NCBI RefSeq assembly: GCF_964355755.1
Contig: NC_092675.1
Span: 17,249,312 to 17,313,311 of the forward strand
Reading direction: 5' to 3'
Length of the DNA: 64,000 nt
Origin: Antedon mediterranea
Lineage: Eukaryota; Echinodermata; Crinoidea; Comatulida; Antedonidae
The translations under genes and the position numbers were made by a program. This document shows positions 36,901-48,300 of the stretch, one piece after another (positions within the stretch are counted from its first letter, which is position 1; each line of letters opens with the position of its first letter). The notes beneath the pieces are model-generated. The model worked only from the letters and a program-made list of their open reading frames with translations. It made no database searches and was not told the DNA's origin.

Positions 36901-39900
36901 AGGACACCAAACACACAGCACAGTGTGACGCGCGGACGACACAAACCTCGTGGAAAATCACCTCCGTTTTAAAGAAGGAATATAAAATCAATTGTACCCC
37001 CGTACACAGAAGTTAGCCAGGGCGGGCGCGGTAGATACAAAGGATTGTCGCCGCGCAGTCATCAGCATTTTTAGGCAGTACATGGAGTAAAGGGCAGTAT
37101 AATGGTTATATCATGATTAATAAATAATGTAATTAATGATATATATAATAATATCTATTCATTATATAGATTAAACAGCAGTAATTGTTTATCAGTAGAT
37201 TTAATACTTTATTCCAGATTCTGATTATCGAAAATTATATATCAGAGAAAATACCGCAACTTTTCCTACGAAGTAGCTTCGTAGATAAAACAGACTACGT
37301 TGTTGGCTTTGTAGGTTACATTGTTTGGCTTCGTTAGTAACCTCAATAAACAACCTCACGATGTTCTTAGTAAGTAACAAGGTGTGAAAATTATTATTTA
37401 ATGTGTTATTTTTGACTGGCGGAGGAGGACCAATTTGTACATTACTAAGAAATATATAATATAATAGTTTTTATTCGTAAATATTTCATTCGTGTGTGTT
37501 TTTTTACTCTCAACGGCGAATATAAATTTCCCACAACGTAAACGTAGAGACACGATCCAACACAATGAACTATGCCAACTAATAAAAATAATATAGCGAA
37601 CGTCCAGTCGATCCAGAAACATGCAAACAAAAAGATCGTAAACAATTCATTCTAATAAATATAGTATCAGAACGTTCAATCGGTCGCTCAAAAAGACTGC
37701 CGACAGAAGACCGTAATTAATACATACAGACCTAGTTTTTTGGTCACATGTCATGAAACGCGATACTCTGTTTTACCACCGCAAACCTCTCGCATGTTTT
37801 TTTTACTCTCGGTACGAGGGGGATGGCTACAAAACAGTGTACCTGAATTTTGCGTCACATGAAACGTAATACAGCTCTAAACTGTTCCCACGGTTCGCAC
37901 GTTTTTCCCCTCCAAATTCTGGTCGGGTCTTTTGTCGTAATAATAATTTACAAAGGCCTATGTTAAATCTTAACATGGAATATATATTTATTTTGCATAT
38001 ATTTTGTTGGTGTCCTAGCCAAGGTGTTGTTGTTTTTATAATTCGCTAAACCAAGGTAGGATTGAATCATGTAGGCCGCTGAAACTCTCTCTGCGTGAGC
38101 TGAGGGCCTCGGGCCCGATTTCGTCTCGTCGGCGGATGTCCTGCCAAATTAGGACAACCGATGTGTAGGGCGGCTACAAAAATTAACGTCTAGGATTTTA
38201 ATTAGCCAACAATACATGTTTGTTTCCATTGTTTATACTCCTAACTAATTACTAACCCTACGAACCACCGTACGATCGACGCGTAGATATTAATATCATA
38301 AAATCGTAGGCATGGCAACGAACAATATTTTGGAAATTACAGGAAATGTTTAGCCATGGAGGAAATTTTTTCCTCCATGGTTTAGCGAACAATGACCTAC
38401 GATCTATTTACGCGTAGGCTACGAAAGGTTACGCGAAGCAGTAATTTCTTTCTGTACCGTAAAAATAATAGATCTTGCGTGAATATAAGTGGCGCATCAT
38501 CAGGACCAGTGCCTAAATGTGCATAACCCAAATTAATTGAATTCTTCAGTGCTGAATTTTTATGTGCTCAGAAATCGATTGAAACAACCTATAATTACTC
38601 AAAAATCTCCCCCCCCCCCCCAAAGCGGGGCCATTGGCGGCCCCCCTGACCCCCAGCCTAAGGTTGTACTGTATTTCATTTTTATACACCCCCCCCCCCC
38701 CCCACTAAACTAAAAACGGATCTGCGCGGATGGGGTTTGAGGGAAGGGGGTTAGTTGTCGATGAAAAGGTGCTACTAAAAAAATTGGTGGTGCTACCAAA
38801 AATTATTATGAGCCATCATACAAATTTGATAGTGCTACCAAGTAAAAAAGTTAATTTGCAGCCCTGCTTACTCATCTTTTCCTCTTCTTCCTCCATCTGG
38901 ACACTATTGAGTAAAAAGTGCGATTTTTAAAGTACTACTCCTCCCTTATTCGTTGTAGTATTGAGCTGGGATTTAGCATGAATATACTACAGGGACATGT
39001 CCTCAAAGCTATAGAGACGGATTTTAAAATTTCAAACCAGATGCAGCTATTTTACGTCTCGAAGCTCTGGTACCGTATAGCCGTATTTGGTATTGGTAGC
39101 GAGGTTATTGATGTGTATGTGACGTTACATCCGGTCTTATGACGTCATTACAGCTTCTTTTTCTGTACCCCGAGTATCGCACATTCGTGCTTGTTCATGT
39201 AGACTTGTGCAAACATAGAGTATGTGTACACCAGTTTATTCACAATAGGAACTCTCACATAAAATTATAGCACCTATAAAGTACTGTTAAGCTCTGTCTG
39301 CACTGATTTTCCCAAATATGGTAGTAATATGACATAATCCTGTCCATCCATATACAGTATGGCCCGGCACATCACATGTTTGATAGCGTAGATTAGAACT
39401 GCAGTTGAACTACAACTCTTTAGGTATGTGAGTCTATGGCCCTTTGGTTGGACCATTCCGATATATGACAATTTCTTTCTTTTTTTTTTCTGAAAATACA
39501 ACAAACTGAACAGATGAATTCCATAAATTACATGAGATTTTTAAACAAAGTACACTGAATGTAGTACAGTACTGTACTATCATTATCCTATGAAAATTAT
39601 ATTTTTAGTTTATATTTTCTGTATCAGAAAGTAAATGTAAAGTTGTTTTCTTAAAATCTGTCTAATTCAAATCTTCACAAAATCTTAATGAAAAGTTTCA
39701 ATTAACATCAGTACTATAGTTGTGAAAGGATGTTGTACTTCAAAATGAAACTAATAATTTTTAAAGTGGTACTGAAATAGCAACTTTCACGATCAATAGA
39801 AACTTGATTATCATAATATGATAATCAAGTTTATAATCAGAATTATAGCATTTAATAGATTTACATATTTACGGCCACTTCCTGGATGAATAGTAATTTC

Positions 39901-42199
39901 TCCAATTCACTGTGGGAAATTTATAATTTATTGCCATCGTAATCAAATTCTTCTGATTCTAAATTTGGGAAAATCTTGGAATATTTTCAAAATTTTGTAA
40001 TACAGTGCTTAGTTTATTCATATTGTGCCAGTTGGGTTTAATACAATGACTAAATTTGTAAATATCCTAAATATTTTAGGTGAACTACTTATTTTATTAT
40101 TTAAAAAAAAACGGATTATTAATATTTTTCAATGATACTATTGTAGAATGCCTCCTTTGGGGTATTCCTAAGATCCCTAGACCACTAGTATGCAATGGTA
40201 ATATACAGTTAGTCTATTTCATGCCTGACTTTAAGCTTGGTTCTAACTTGGACGCAACGCAAAATATAGGTGCAACGCAAGTGAGTGTTGACCAATCACA
40301 AGTGACATTTAGGATGGTCTATCACATCGTGATTGGTCAAATTACTCACATAGGCTGACGTCCCTGTGTTGCATCCAAGTGGGAACCAAGCTTTAACTGG
40401 GTATTAATGGTCTTTCACATCTGTTCTGGCAAGAGATCGGAACAGCGCCGGCAAACCAAATAAAATGTCAGTGTTTACGATATGCGCATATCGACCGGCG
40501 TATAGCTGCGTGGAACGTTGTGAAAACGAAACATTGACATTTAATATACCGGAATGGATGTGAAAAACCATTAAAGCAACATAAAGTAGTTCTTTTCCCC
40601 TCTGAGGAGAGATCATTTCTGTAGTACAGAAATGCCTGTAAGTAACATACAATCTTAATATCCATTTTACCGTAATATGAATTTTTAGCTTTCAGAAAAT
40701 AATTATAGCATTGGTTGATTGAATATCCAATGGTACGATAAAACATAGATAAATAGATAGAGATGTGTGGGGAGGTCAATGATGAGGCTTTTAATATTAT
40801 ACAATGAATTAAAAGGTAAACAAATTAAACAAATATATGCCTGATAGACTAAAGGTCATATCACTACAATAAAAATGTACTTTACTGTACATACACTATT
40901 TAGTCAACCACCTTCATATTATTGTTTTTCAATAGCCTATACTATTTGAAAATTACTATTGTATATCTATTCAATACATTCATGAACATGAATAGGCGCC
41001 ACACCTAACACGATGTCATTCACTACAATATGTGCATGATCTCAGCTTAATGTGTATTGTAATATATTACTTATAAAACACTAATTTGTCGTAATACTGA
41101 ATTTATTAACCGAACCTCCACTACATTATCAATGTGGAATAAGTACCAACATTTTGAATACCATTTCATATAGGTAATAAATATAGATTAAGGTGTACCG
41201 GTATTTCTAAACTATAACAATAAAGTATACTAAATCTAGTAAAATTACAGTAACTGTAGTAAGTTTATTTATTCTTTAACTAAAATTACTATACAATTGT
41301 GTGGTTTGATATTGATTGTGCACACATACACAAACTAAATTTATACAAGACAAGTTTGAAAAATATGCAAAGAAATTGATTTGAGTGTTTGATTAACATT
41401 TTTTAGGAAAGTCAAATATTTTGTTGGTAACATTCAGTGTATAATGCTATACAGCATACTCTGTGTTGCTATAGGTATAAGCATTCACTGAGCGTATGTT
41501 AATTAGCATGGGCATTCTACATGCATCTCAAATAAATTAATGTAGAAATGCAAGACATGCAACTACAGTATATTTACTTTTAGCTTTTTATTTAGCTTTA
41601 TAAAACAATGTACATGATACAAGTTATGTTTTTTCTTAAAGAATATAAAAGACATATTTTAAAAACCTTGTTTGTAATATTCATTGAGGAATATTCTATT
41701 CTATTAGAATATAGAGATGTTTACAGGGCATCCATTGACCATATGAATACTATTATTACAATTTTCACCCCATTGTGATACTCTAACGACACTCTGCTGT
41801 TAATTTGCCATAATTTAAACTCATGAAAAAGGAATAGTATTAATACTTAATATAATTTAACTCCAAATGGGATTACCATATTTTTAATTGTGAATCTATT
41901 CTGCAGTCTAATAATTTATATTAAAATACTCCATGTCTCCTTTGTAAGTTGAAATTTGAATTTACCCACCCAATATATAATAACCCCCTACTTATAATGC
42001 GTCTGATTACTGATAATGAGCATAGCTTCCAAAATACTTATTTTAAAGTTCGTTTTATGATATTTTTATTATATTAGGTCCCAGAGAGAATGAAGATACA
42101 GTAGAAAAGAAGAAGGAAACTGACCACCAAGAGGAAGATAGTTGTTACCATAGTAATGATGATCTGGATGAAAACATAGCAGAAGTCACTGAGGTGTGA
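27921..42199 (+). CDS. SYDE: Synapse-defective-1 / SYDE Rho GTPase-activating protein with PDZ domain
   Basis: Five coding exons (27921-29106, 30717-31673, 32179-32333, 36229-36436, 42078-42199) join with GT-AG borders into 875 codons plus stop. A PDZ domain lies at about 133-220 (EKLGFYIREG ligand loop, GDEVLYVNSIRV). Then comes a Ser-rich linker, a C2 domain at about 486-615 (FSGMLTLHVHGGRK, YCIIMVDCFHKAKTA, FNWDERFELDL), and a RhoGAP domain at about 637-840 with arginine-finger motif IIGIYRVCGSA (Arg about 678), VLKDYLRELPEPLF and HNIAVCFGPVLM. The acidic tail is EDTVEKKKETDHQEED. SYD-1 proteins act at presynaptic active zones downstream of adhesion receptors. Nematode and fly SYD-1 have PDZ-C2-GAP; vertebrate SYDE1/2 lack the PDZ. 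The ATG at 27921 begins MSEKLPRKSR; an out-of-frame ATG lies at 27907. AATAAA occurs at 42256. Confidence 0.93.
29107..30716. other. SYDE intron 1, nothing else recognised
   Basis: AT-rich with no clear repeat ends. The boundaries are TTGG/GTAAGG and TTTTCAG/ATAATG. A CCACCTGT...ACAGGTGG hairpin lies at about 30300-30328. Confidence 0.5.
32617..32736. mobile_element. Small MITE with long inverted ends
   Basis: ATAGTCTAGGTCCTGGGTAA at the left and ACCCAGGTCCTAGACTAT at the right pair almost fully; pairing continues into ATGCAT on both sides. About 120 bp, in SYDE intron 3. Confidence 0.7.
33897..34206 (+). mobile_element. tRNA-derived SINE, different family
   Basis: A box TGGCGCAGTGG (about 33910) and B box GGTTCAATTC (about 33953) form a tRNA-like head (GAGCACTGTGGCGCAGTGG). 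The body has CCTTGAGCAAGATTCTTTA and the tail repeats TTTACC (GACTTTACCTTTACC). The head differs from the Leu/Ser-like SINE at 19.6 kb. It is non-coding and in SYDE intron 3. Confidence 0.8.
34380..35470. repeat. Repeat-rich intron stretch with CRE-bearing repeat
   Basis: TGACGTCA at 35326-35333, followed by TCATATGGCCAGATTTTCATC and TTTAAAATAGAGCGCATCT, parallels 5550-5680. A related TTACGTCATCATAT lies at 35142. The end TAGATAGTTATCTTCTAAAA resembles 80-95 inverted. Overall boundaries are unclear. Confidence 0.4.
36040..36160. repeat. SINE body fragment
   Basis: CAAGCTGCCACCAGATAG, GTACACCGGAGCAATAACCC and CCCTACTTTCTAGAGGTG parallel the 3' body of the SINE at 52315-52430 (AGCTGCCACCAAACAG, CACACCGGGGTGACCACC). 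The tRNA head is missing. Confidence 0.5.
36549..39176. mobile_element. Outer inverted-repeat element interrupted by a hAT-like element
   Basis: TACTCGGGGTAC at 36549-36560 has its exact inverse at 39165-39176. Removing the inner element (36578-38866 and one target copy) leaves about 335 bp, MITE-sized. The first base pair of each end reads TA, which would fit a TA target duplication. Two ends only, no coding content, so this is a moderate call. Confidence 0.5.
36578..38866. mobile_element. Non-autonomous hAT-like element, 2.29 kb
   Basis: The ends CAGGGCTGCAAATTAA (36578-36593) and TTAATTTGCAGCCCTG (38851-38866) are perfect 16-bp inverse repeats of hAT style (CAGGG...). They are flanked by the direct repeat CTTAC (36573-36577 and 38867-38871), a 5-bp target duplication. 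Most hATs make 8 bp; a 5-bp group has been described. Near the left end lie GGTCGCATTCGCGACC and GGTCGCGCATAGCGCGAC palindromes; near 38357 is a CCATGGAGGAAA/TTTCCTCCATGG hairpin; poly-C runs lie at 38609-38620 and 38689-38703. I see no transposase. It is in SYDE intron 4. Confidence 0.72.
39291..39395. repeat. MITE of the TCTACACTATCAAA family, decayed
   Basis: TTAAGCTCTGTCTGCACTGA at the left (TTAA at 39287-39290), CCCAAATATGGTAGTAATATG inside, and GTTTGATAGCGTAGATTA at the right. Confidence 0.6.
40233..40396. mobile_element. MITE with AAGCTTGGTTC ends
   Basis: Left TTTAAGCTTGGTTCTAACTT with GGACGCAACGCA, right TGTTGCATCC with AAGTGGGAACCAAGCTTTAA: inverse repeats of about 28 bp with mismatches. 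An inner inverse pair (TGACCAATCACAAGTGACAT / CACATCGTGATTGGTCA) is also present. TTAA or TTTAA flanks suggest the same target preference as the 3869-4013 element. Confidence 0.7.
40400..42077. other. SYDE intron 4, right part; nothing recognised
   Basis: AT-rich, no exon-like frames with conserved pattern. It ends in TTTTATTATATTAG, the acceptor of the last SYDE exon. Confidence 0.45.
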
Positions 42200-42255
42200 A
42201 ATTGGAAGTTCACTCTTGAATACGGAGAAAATCGGTGAAGACCCTCTGATCACCG

Positions 42256-42261
42256 AATAAA
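42256..42261 (+). terminator. Possible poly(A) signal of SYDE
   Basis: AATAAA 56 bases after the stop codon. A 3' UTR this short would be unusual, and more hexamers lie far downstream (for example near 48477), so the true end is uncertain. Confidence 0.35.
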
Positions 42262-42292
42262 TATTGCCCATCAATTTGACATGCCTACCTAA

Positions 42293-42401
42293 AGCTCTGT
42301 CTACACTATCAAACATTATGTGAAAAAAAAATGTGATGTCATGGCCATATCACTACCAATACCATATTTGTCAAACTAGTTTGATAGTGTAGAGAGAGCT
42401 C
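42293..42401. repeat. MITE of the TCTACACTATCAAA family
   Basis: AGCTCTGTCTACACTATCAA and TTTGATAGTGTAGAGAGAGCT are inverse ends; the inside has GTGATGTCATGGCCATATCAC. It lies just after the SYDE stop, so it would be in the 3' UTR if the transcript extends past 42290. Confidence 0.75.
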
Positions 42402-43440
42402 AAGGTTTCATTTGCACTGGACTTTTTAAACTAACTGAGTGGTTGATTAATCCAAATGAAAATAATAAGAATATTTGATTGGACTGAACCGCTTTGCTGC
42501 TAGTTTGACCGAAAGAGGGCTTTAAGTCAATAACTGCAATACAATTCAGTAGTTTTCACTACCCATCATAATTATTTTTAAAATGTGCCATGTATTGTAT
42601 TCTAATAATGAGCCAGAAAAAGTGTTGCTATTTAGGCGCTGTCCACACCAATGGAGTTACAGTGTTTTAATGTACGACGCTGATTTTTATGCCTGTACAG
42701 ACAATTATTTTAGCATTGTTTCCAATTAGGAACCATATTAATGGAAAATGGTCTAGAATATCATTTTAGCGTAACATGCTGATGCAATTCAGTATTCTAA
42801 CCAATCAGAATATTTGCTATGATGATAACAAGAAGGATGAAACTTCCATTGAAATAATCATTTTATTTGTATTTTTATGCGTTTTATAATTTAACTTTAC
42901 TATCACTGATCAGCGTCGTCGTCCTTACTTCATCGATGGGAACATATAATAGCATTAGGTATATGAAATGAACATACCCTGTACTTTATTGAAATTATTT
43001 TTTCTCTGTTAAACCTTGATTGTAAAATGGATGATTTAAATACTTCCTCCATGGTTGTAATAATGCTAATTTTAAAAACGACTATTTTTGTAGATTTGAA
43101 AACTCATAAATAAACAACAATATTAAAATAGTTATTTGAACGACTGAAATTATAAATAGCTTATTTAATAAAAAAAACCTGTTTAATAACTGAATATTAC
43201 ATTGTATTATGAATAATTAAATAGGAAGGACAGGAAAATTGAATAAGTGAAATAGTTGTGTTGAATTCATATCATTAAAACATAATTGGAAGTTCCTAGG
43301 CAACGGTTGAATGAATGGTTTTTCTCAACAAGGTCATTCAAAATGGCCTATACTGTCACAACAGAATGTAGAAATATATGAATTATTTCTAAATATAATT
43401 ATAAGTAAATTTGATTAATAATCCGTTTCTTTATTTACAG

Positions 43441-43461
43441 CTTAAACACAAGGGAATTTAA
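43441..43461 (+). CDS. Possible alternative last SYDE exon (short tail)
   Basis: The final SYDE codons read ACT GAG GTG TGA, and GAG/GTGTGA could act as a donor. A strong acceptor (polypyrimidine CCGTTTCTTTATTTACAG) ends at 43440. Joining them would keep frame and give ELKHKGI and a stop in place of EV-stop. The donor match is only moderate. Confidence 0.25.
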   Translation, partial: LKHKGI

Positions 43462-43895
43462 TTCAAGTAATCTAACTATACGACTGTTGATTGTTTCTCT
43501 GTTTGAAATGACATGATGTTGAAAACAGTTAAAGCAATAATTTCCTTTAGTTTGTACATAGCATGGAACCTTGTTATAAACATCTGTTGCTAAATATAAG
43601 AATATTATATAATTGAAGTTACCTTTGAAATAGTAGCAACATTTAATTTATGTATTTATTCATTGTTTTATGCCTGTTGCGAGACTCTGTTAAGCCACGT
43701 ACATAAAAGTATTGAAAATAATTAAGGTGTAATTATGCCTTATGCGAGATTCTCTTAAAGGTGCACACAATTGTGAATAACAGGTATGCTATGCACGTTA
43801 ATTGTATGATATATACTTTTATTTTCTTCTGAACAATTTTATTCAGAATAATATGTATAGAACTGTACTGTTTCAATACATAAATTAATTTGGAC

Positions 43896-43960
43896 TAGAT
43901 GGCACGCTCGCTTCGCTCGCGTACCATCTAGGTCGTGCCCACAGATGGTTCTCGAATACA
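43896..43960. repeat. Hairpin repeat with GCTCGCTTCGCTCGC loop, copy 2
   Basis: CTAGATGG(CAC)GCTCGCTTCGCTCGC(GTA)CCATCTAG, then GATGGTTCTCG. Compared with copy 1 (15228-15300), the stem arms differ but remain paired. Confidence 0.65.
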
Positions 43961-44462
43961 CAGTATTTCCAGCGAGAAAAAAATGGAGATTTCAAATGTA
44001 CGTACCGCAGGACTATAATACATTGTCGTTTACAGAAACGAATAAATATACACAATGATTTATGTAGTCAACCAAAATTAGCACCCTGGGAATTACTTCC
44101 GAGAGAGAAACACATTTTTTTATTTGGACTCATTTAAACAAACCCAATTTGTGTTTTGTATGTAACATTAAGGGTTGAGGGATGGGGAAAGAAGATAGGT
44201 ACAAAGAGGAAACATTTTAAAATATATTCTTATCCACTCAGTAACGAAATATTGTTTTTAATGTTTTATAGGCCTATAAATAATATACCACTAAATACAG
44301 TAAAACATTTACGATTTAATACGGTACTTTGTTAAAACTCTCACTGTCATAGTCGATTGAAATAGTAAAGTACATGTAACGATACACCACTACGACGTTT
44401 ATATATTTTTAAATTATTAATTAATACAAACGTTGAGAAGCAACTGTCAGTAATAACGTTTA

Positions 44463-44986
44463 TTTATTTGTATATTATATGTTTATAATCTAACAGTAGG
44501 GCCTACCCACACTCACAGTAATAAAGTTTATTTGTATATATTTTATATTACATCTAACAGTACCAACACTCACAGTAAGAAATTTGCGATTCAAATTGCG
44601 ATCAAAAGTGGTTAATACCTTAACAGTATTGTACAGCATTGCAATACTATTTATGTTTATTCTCCAAGGGGGCCCATAAATCTAAATCTATACCTCTATG
44701 GTTAAACCAAATAATTTGGAATGTTTATTTGTATATTATAATTATATGTTTATAATCTAACAGTAGGGCCTACCCACACTCACAGTAATAAAGTTTATTT
44801 GTATATATTTTTATATTACATCTAACAGTACCAACACTCACAGTAAGACATTTGCGATTCAAATTGCGATCAAAAGTGGTTAATACCTTAACAGTATTGT
44901 ACAGCATTGCAATACTATTTATGTTTATTCTCCAAGGAGGCCCATAAATCTAAATCTATACCTGTATGGTTAAACCAAATAATTTG
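44463..44986. repeat. 262-bp tandem duplication
   Basis: Two near-identical copies in direct orientation. Each runs from TTTATTTGTATATTATA through AATCTAACAGTAGGGCCTAC, TTGCGATTCAAATTGCGATC and AACAGTATTGTACAGCATTG to CCAAATAATTTGGAATGTT. They differ by a few single bases and short indels, so the duplication is recent. Confidence 0.9.
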
Positions 44987-45300
44987 GAATGTTCCATTCA
45001 TCACAAATCAATACATTTGTAAAAACGTATATTAAATGTATCAAAATAGTATTTTTTAAAGAAAATCGGCCTGTCTTCAACATTATGATGCTGTACTCGA
45101 ACTGTTCAACCGGTTTTCAGCTATTAAAAACAATTATCGTAGGAGGAGATAGAAAAATGCGAAGCCTCCTCGCATTTTTGTGGCGGGTATTTTTCAAGAT
45201 GGACATCCATTAGACAGTGTATACCACGATCGGAAAACACCCCTATTTGGGGCAAATCTTTGAACCTAAATTCGTTTTAATCGTCAATAACTAATTATCT
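44987..45300 (+). repeat. Dispersed repeat, copy 2 of an inverted pair
   Basis: Inverse of 12600-12905 through TGGACATCCATTAGACAGTG, ATACCACGATCGGAAAACAC and CAACCGGTTTTC. It carries an internal CGAAGCCTCCTCG-type hairpin absent from copy 1. It begins exactly where the 262-bp duplication ends. Confidence 0.7.
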
Positions 45301-48300
45301 AACTTAATTTAATTAGTAAACAGGGTTACATCAGGTGGTTAAAATCAGTACCGAAAGTACGAACCAACTTTACATACCATCGAGTAAAAATTCTAAAAGT
45401 AAGGCGCGATTTACCGAATTTTGCCCTTACGTAAATTTATATATAGATGCTTTTGGGCACAACATTTTTTAGTGGGAGTGTGGTGCATTATCACTCATTT
45501 ATTAGTGAAAACACAAGAGGTTAATTTAATCTTATGCATTGTATCTTAGACAAGGCAATTAATAATTGCTTTAATATGTGTAAATCAGTCGTTCCAACCC
45601 ATAAGTTAACAATTCGGAATTTAATGAATCTGACGCGTTTTGAATTAATTTGACACGTTTTTATGGATGTAACTCATTTTAAATTCATCACAGATTACCT
45701 CGTGCAATCCGTATTTCAATCTTAACAGAATGTAATTATGTATTAAATACAGAAATAAACTTAAGTAATGTGGGGTTGAACATGTTTTTTTTATCTAAAA
45801 CCAAAATTTTGGGAGATTTTGTTCATATTCGGGAGGGAGCCTACTACACATTTTGATTCAATACAGTACACACGATATTAGCAGCAGTTTTTGAACAACT
45901 TAAGAATAGTTTGAATGTGTCCCAGTCTGAGCAGCGTTAGTGTTGGCCTCATGGTTTAGGAACAAACGATGATTATAAATAGCTTTTTGCTTTGTATTTG
46001 TATCTCCATTGATATCCAGACACTGAACCCCACAACATTTTCATTTTTTCAGTAATTTACCTTTTGATATATAAAGAATTAATACACATCTTTGATACAA
46101 TATTTAAAAGTTTCTTTACCCACAGAAATATCTCAGTTCAGCATATTGCAATAATCTGTAAATTGACTACAAAAACCCACTTTACATTATTTGATTTTTA
46201 CAGTTAATATTAACTGCAACACTTTACTGTAGGTTTTATTTTGTTAGAGCAATATTTGTTTCAGTTTTTGTAACTAAAAATAGTTTGTTGACATTTATAT
46301 GATAAATTATAATTCCGTCCAGTGTGTATTCACATTTGATCTAATTACCTTTATCTGTCATTGTAATAAACAATAAATATAAAGCCATAATATGTTTATA
46401 TTAAATTTATTATAAAATACTATCCTATATTTACATAAAAAAAAGCAATGGGCAATTTTTATTACTGTAAGATTAAATGTTGTGCGCTAAATAATTAAAC
46501 CAGTAATATTGTTGGTAATGTTGATAACAAAATTCCCACTATTTAATAGCAGTATTTGTAACATAATATAACATTTAGATAACAAAAGCTGATCAACTGT
46601 AACTTTGAATAATTAAATATTTATCGTAAAATAAATAATGGGAGGGAAGTCCAAACATTGACATCTCACAGTACATAAAGATATTCAGGGAATCTAAATA
46701 TTTACACTTTGAAGTCACACTTAATATTACAGTTTAATGTGCTTTTTTATGTTTAATATAAGGTGTGTGCTTATGATATAATAATTTATATTTAAATTAA
46801 AATTATTTTATAAGGTACCTTAACTGGTTACTATACACAGTTTAGATACTGTTAATTTTGTCTATTGGAATATGGCTTTATTTTAACATTTTATTGCTTT
46901 CATAACTGGGACCGGACCAGTCTGATTTAAATGTTGTACGAAATATTGTCATGCTGTCATTTGCCCTATGTAAAAAGGTCAAATGGTCATTACATGTACA
47001 AATTATTAAAATAATCAGACACAAGTTTTCATGTGCTCAGCGGGAGTACAGATTTTATCTGAATCAATGGTGATTTAATATCCCAATTGAACCAAAGAAA
47101 AGCCTAACATGTCTCGAACCTCTTGTAATGCATGTTTTCTTTTCTCTCCCAATTATTTTTGGATGATGTAAATTAAGCTAGTTTAGTTTTTCCTTTGAAA
47201 TATGAGAATATGGATTATACATAAATATGTATAAACATATAACATGTAGTCATACCATGTGAAAAAGACATCTGGTACATATTATAAGAATAATTTAATA
47301 TTTTTTAAGAGGAAAATGACTTGATGAATTTGTTGTAATTAATAATTCTATATTGTAAATAGTATCAGAACCCACAATGAGTGGAAATGTAATGAACATT
47401 TCATTAATTTATAGTATACCTTGTCTCAATTGCCTTCTACTCTTAATTTGTTGTACATCCAAACTCAATTACATGTGCTGTATATACAGTTTAAATTATG
47501 AATTATTTGTCCATAAATTTGAACAAAGTAATTGAAAATTTATTTATGAATAATATGATGTATAATTTAATATTTTCATGGAAAACACTACATACAAAAA
47601 AATGTGTACGTTTTTGCAATATAAATAAGTTAGAAATAACGTAAAGAATTTTGTCTGTAGTGTAAATGCTGGTTTGAAAATTGACTGTGCAATGGTGGTT
47701 GATATTGTTTCACACCATCAAATATTACAATCAGAAAGAAATGGAAAAACAAATAATTTTGGGTTATGTTTAGGACTGTAGGTAATAATTAGTAGATAAA
47801 TTATAAAGTATAACCATATTTGATTTGAAACTACAGTCTGTGACCTGAGAGCATTTTAAAATGATGTACTGAGTGTCATTTATATTTATGCAGTAACACA
47901 GTGAAACAGTGATATAGTGACATTTCTGCAGTAATGCTTCTTGCAGTATTTACTGTATACAGTATATTATTATGCAAGATTATTTTTGTCTTTTTTAATT
48001 GTCAAAATGACATTTGTTTAATGGCAAATAGATCCATTATTTTTAGTGAACAAATAATCAAATGTAAAGACATTGCTGGACGGTTTCTCATGTTCCATTT
48101 AAAATTTAGAATTAGAGCTATTTTTCACCATGGAGAAATTAATTACAGTAGAACCTGTATTAGGGGACACCTTCGAGACCCAACAGAAGTGTTTATGATA
48201 TGGTGTCCCCTGAGAGGTTACTATAGTGGTGCATATTGAGAGGGTTATGAATTGGACATGTTTAATAAATTGTACAGAAGACAAACACTCTAGCATTTCT

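Noticed and set aside
36702-37016. 104-residue plus-strand frame as transposase gene
   Set aside because: It lies inside the hAT-like element but shows no transposase motif and has no strong start; left as chance.
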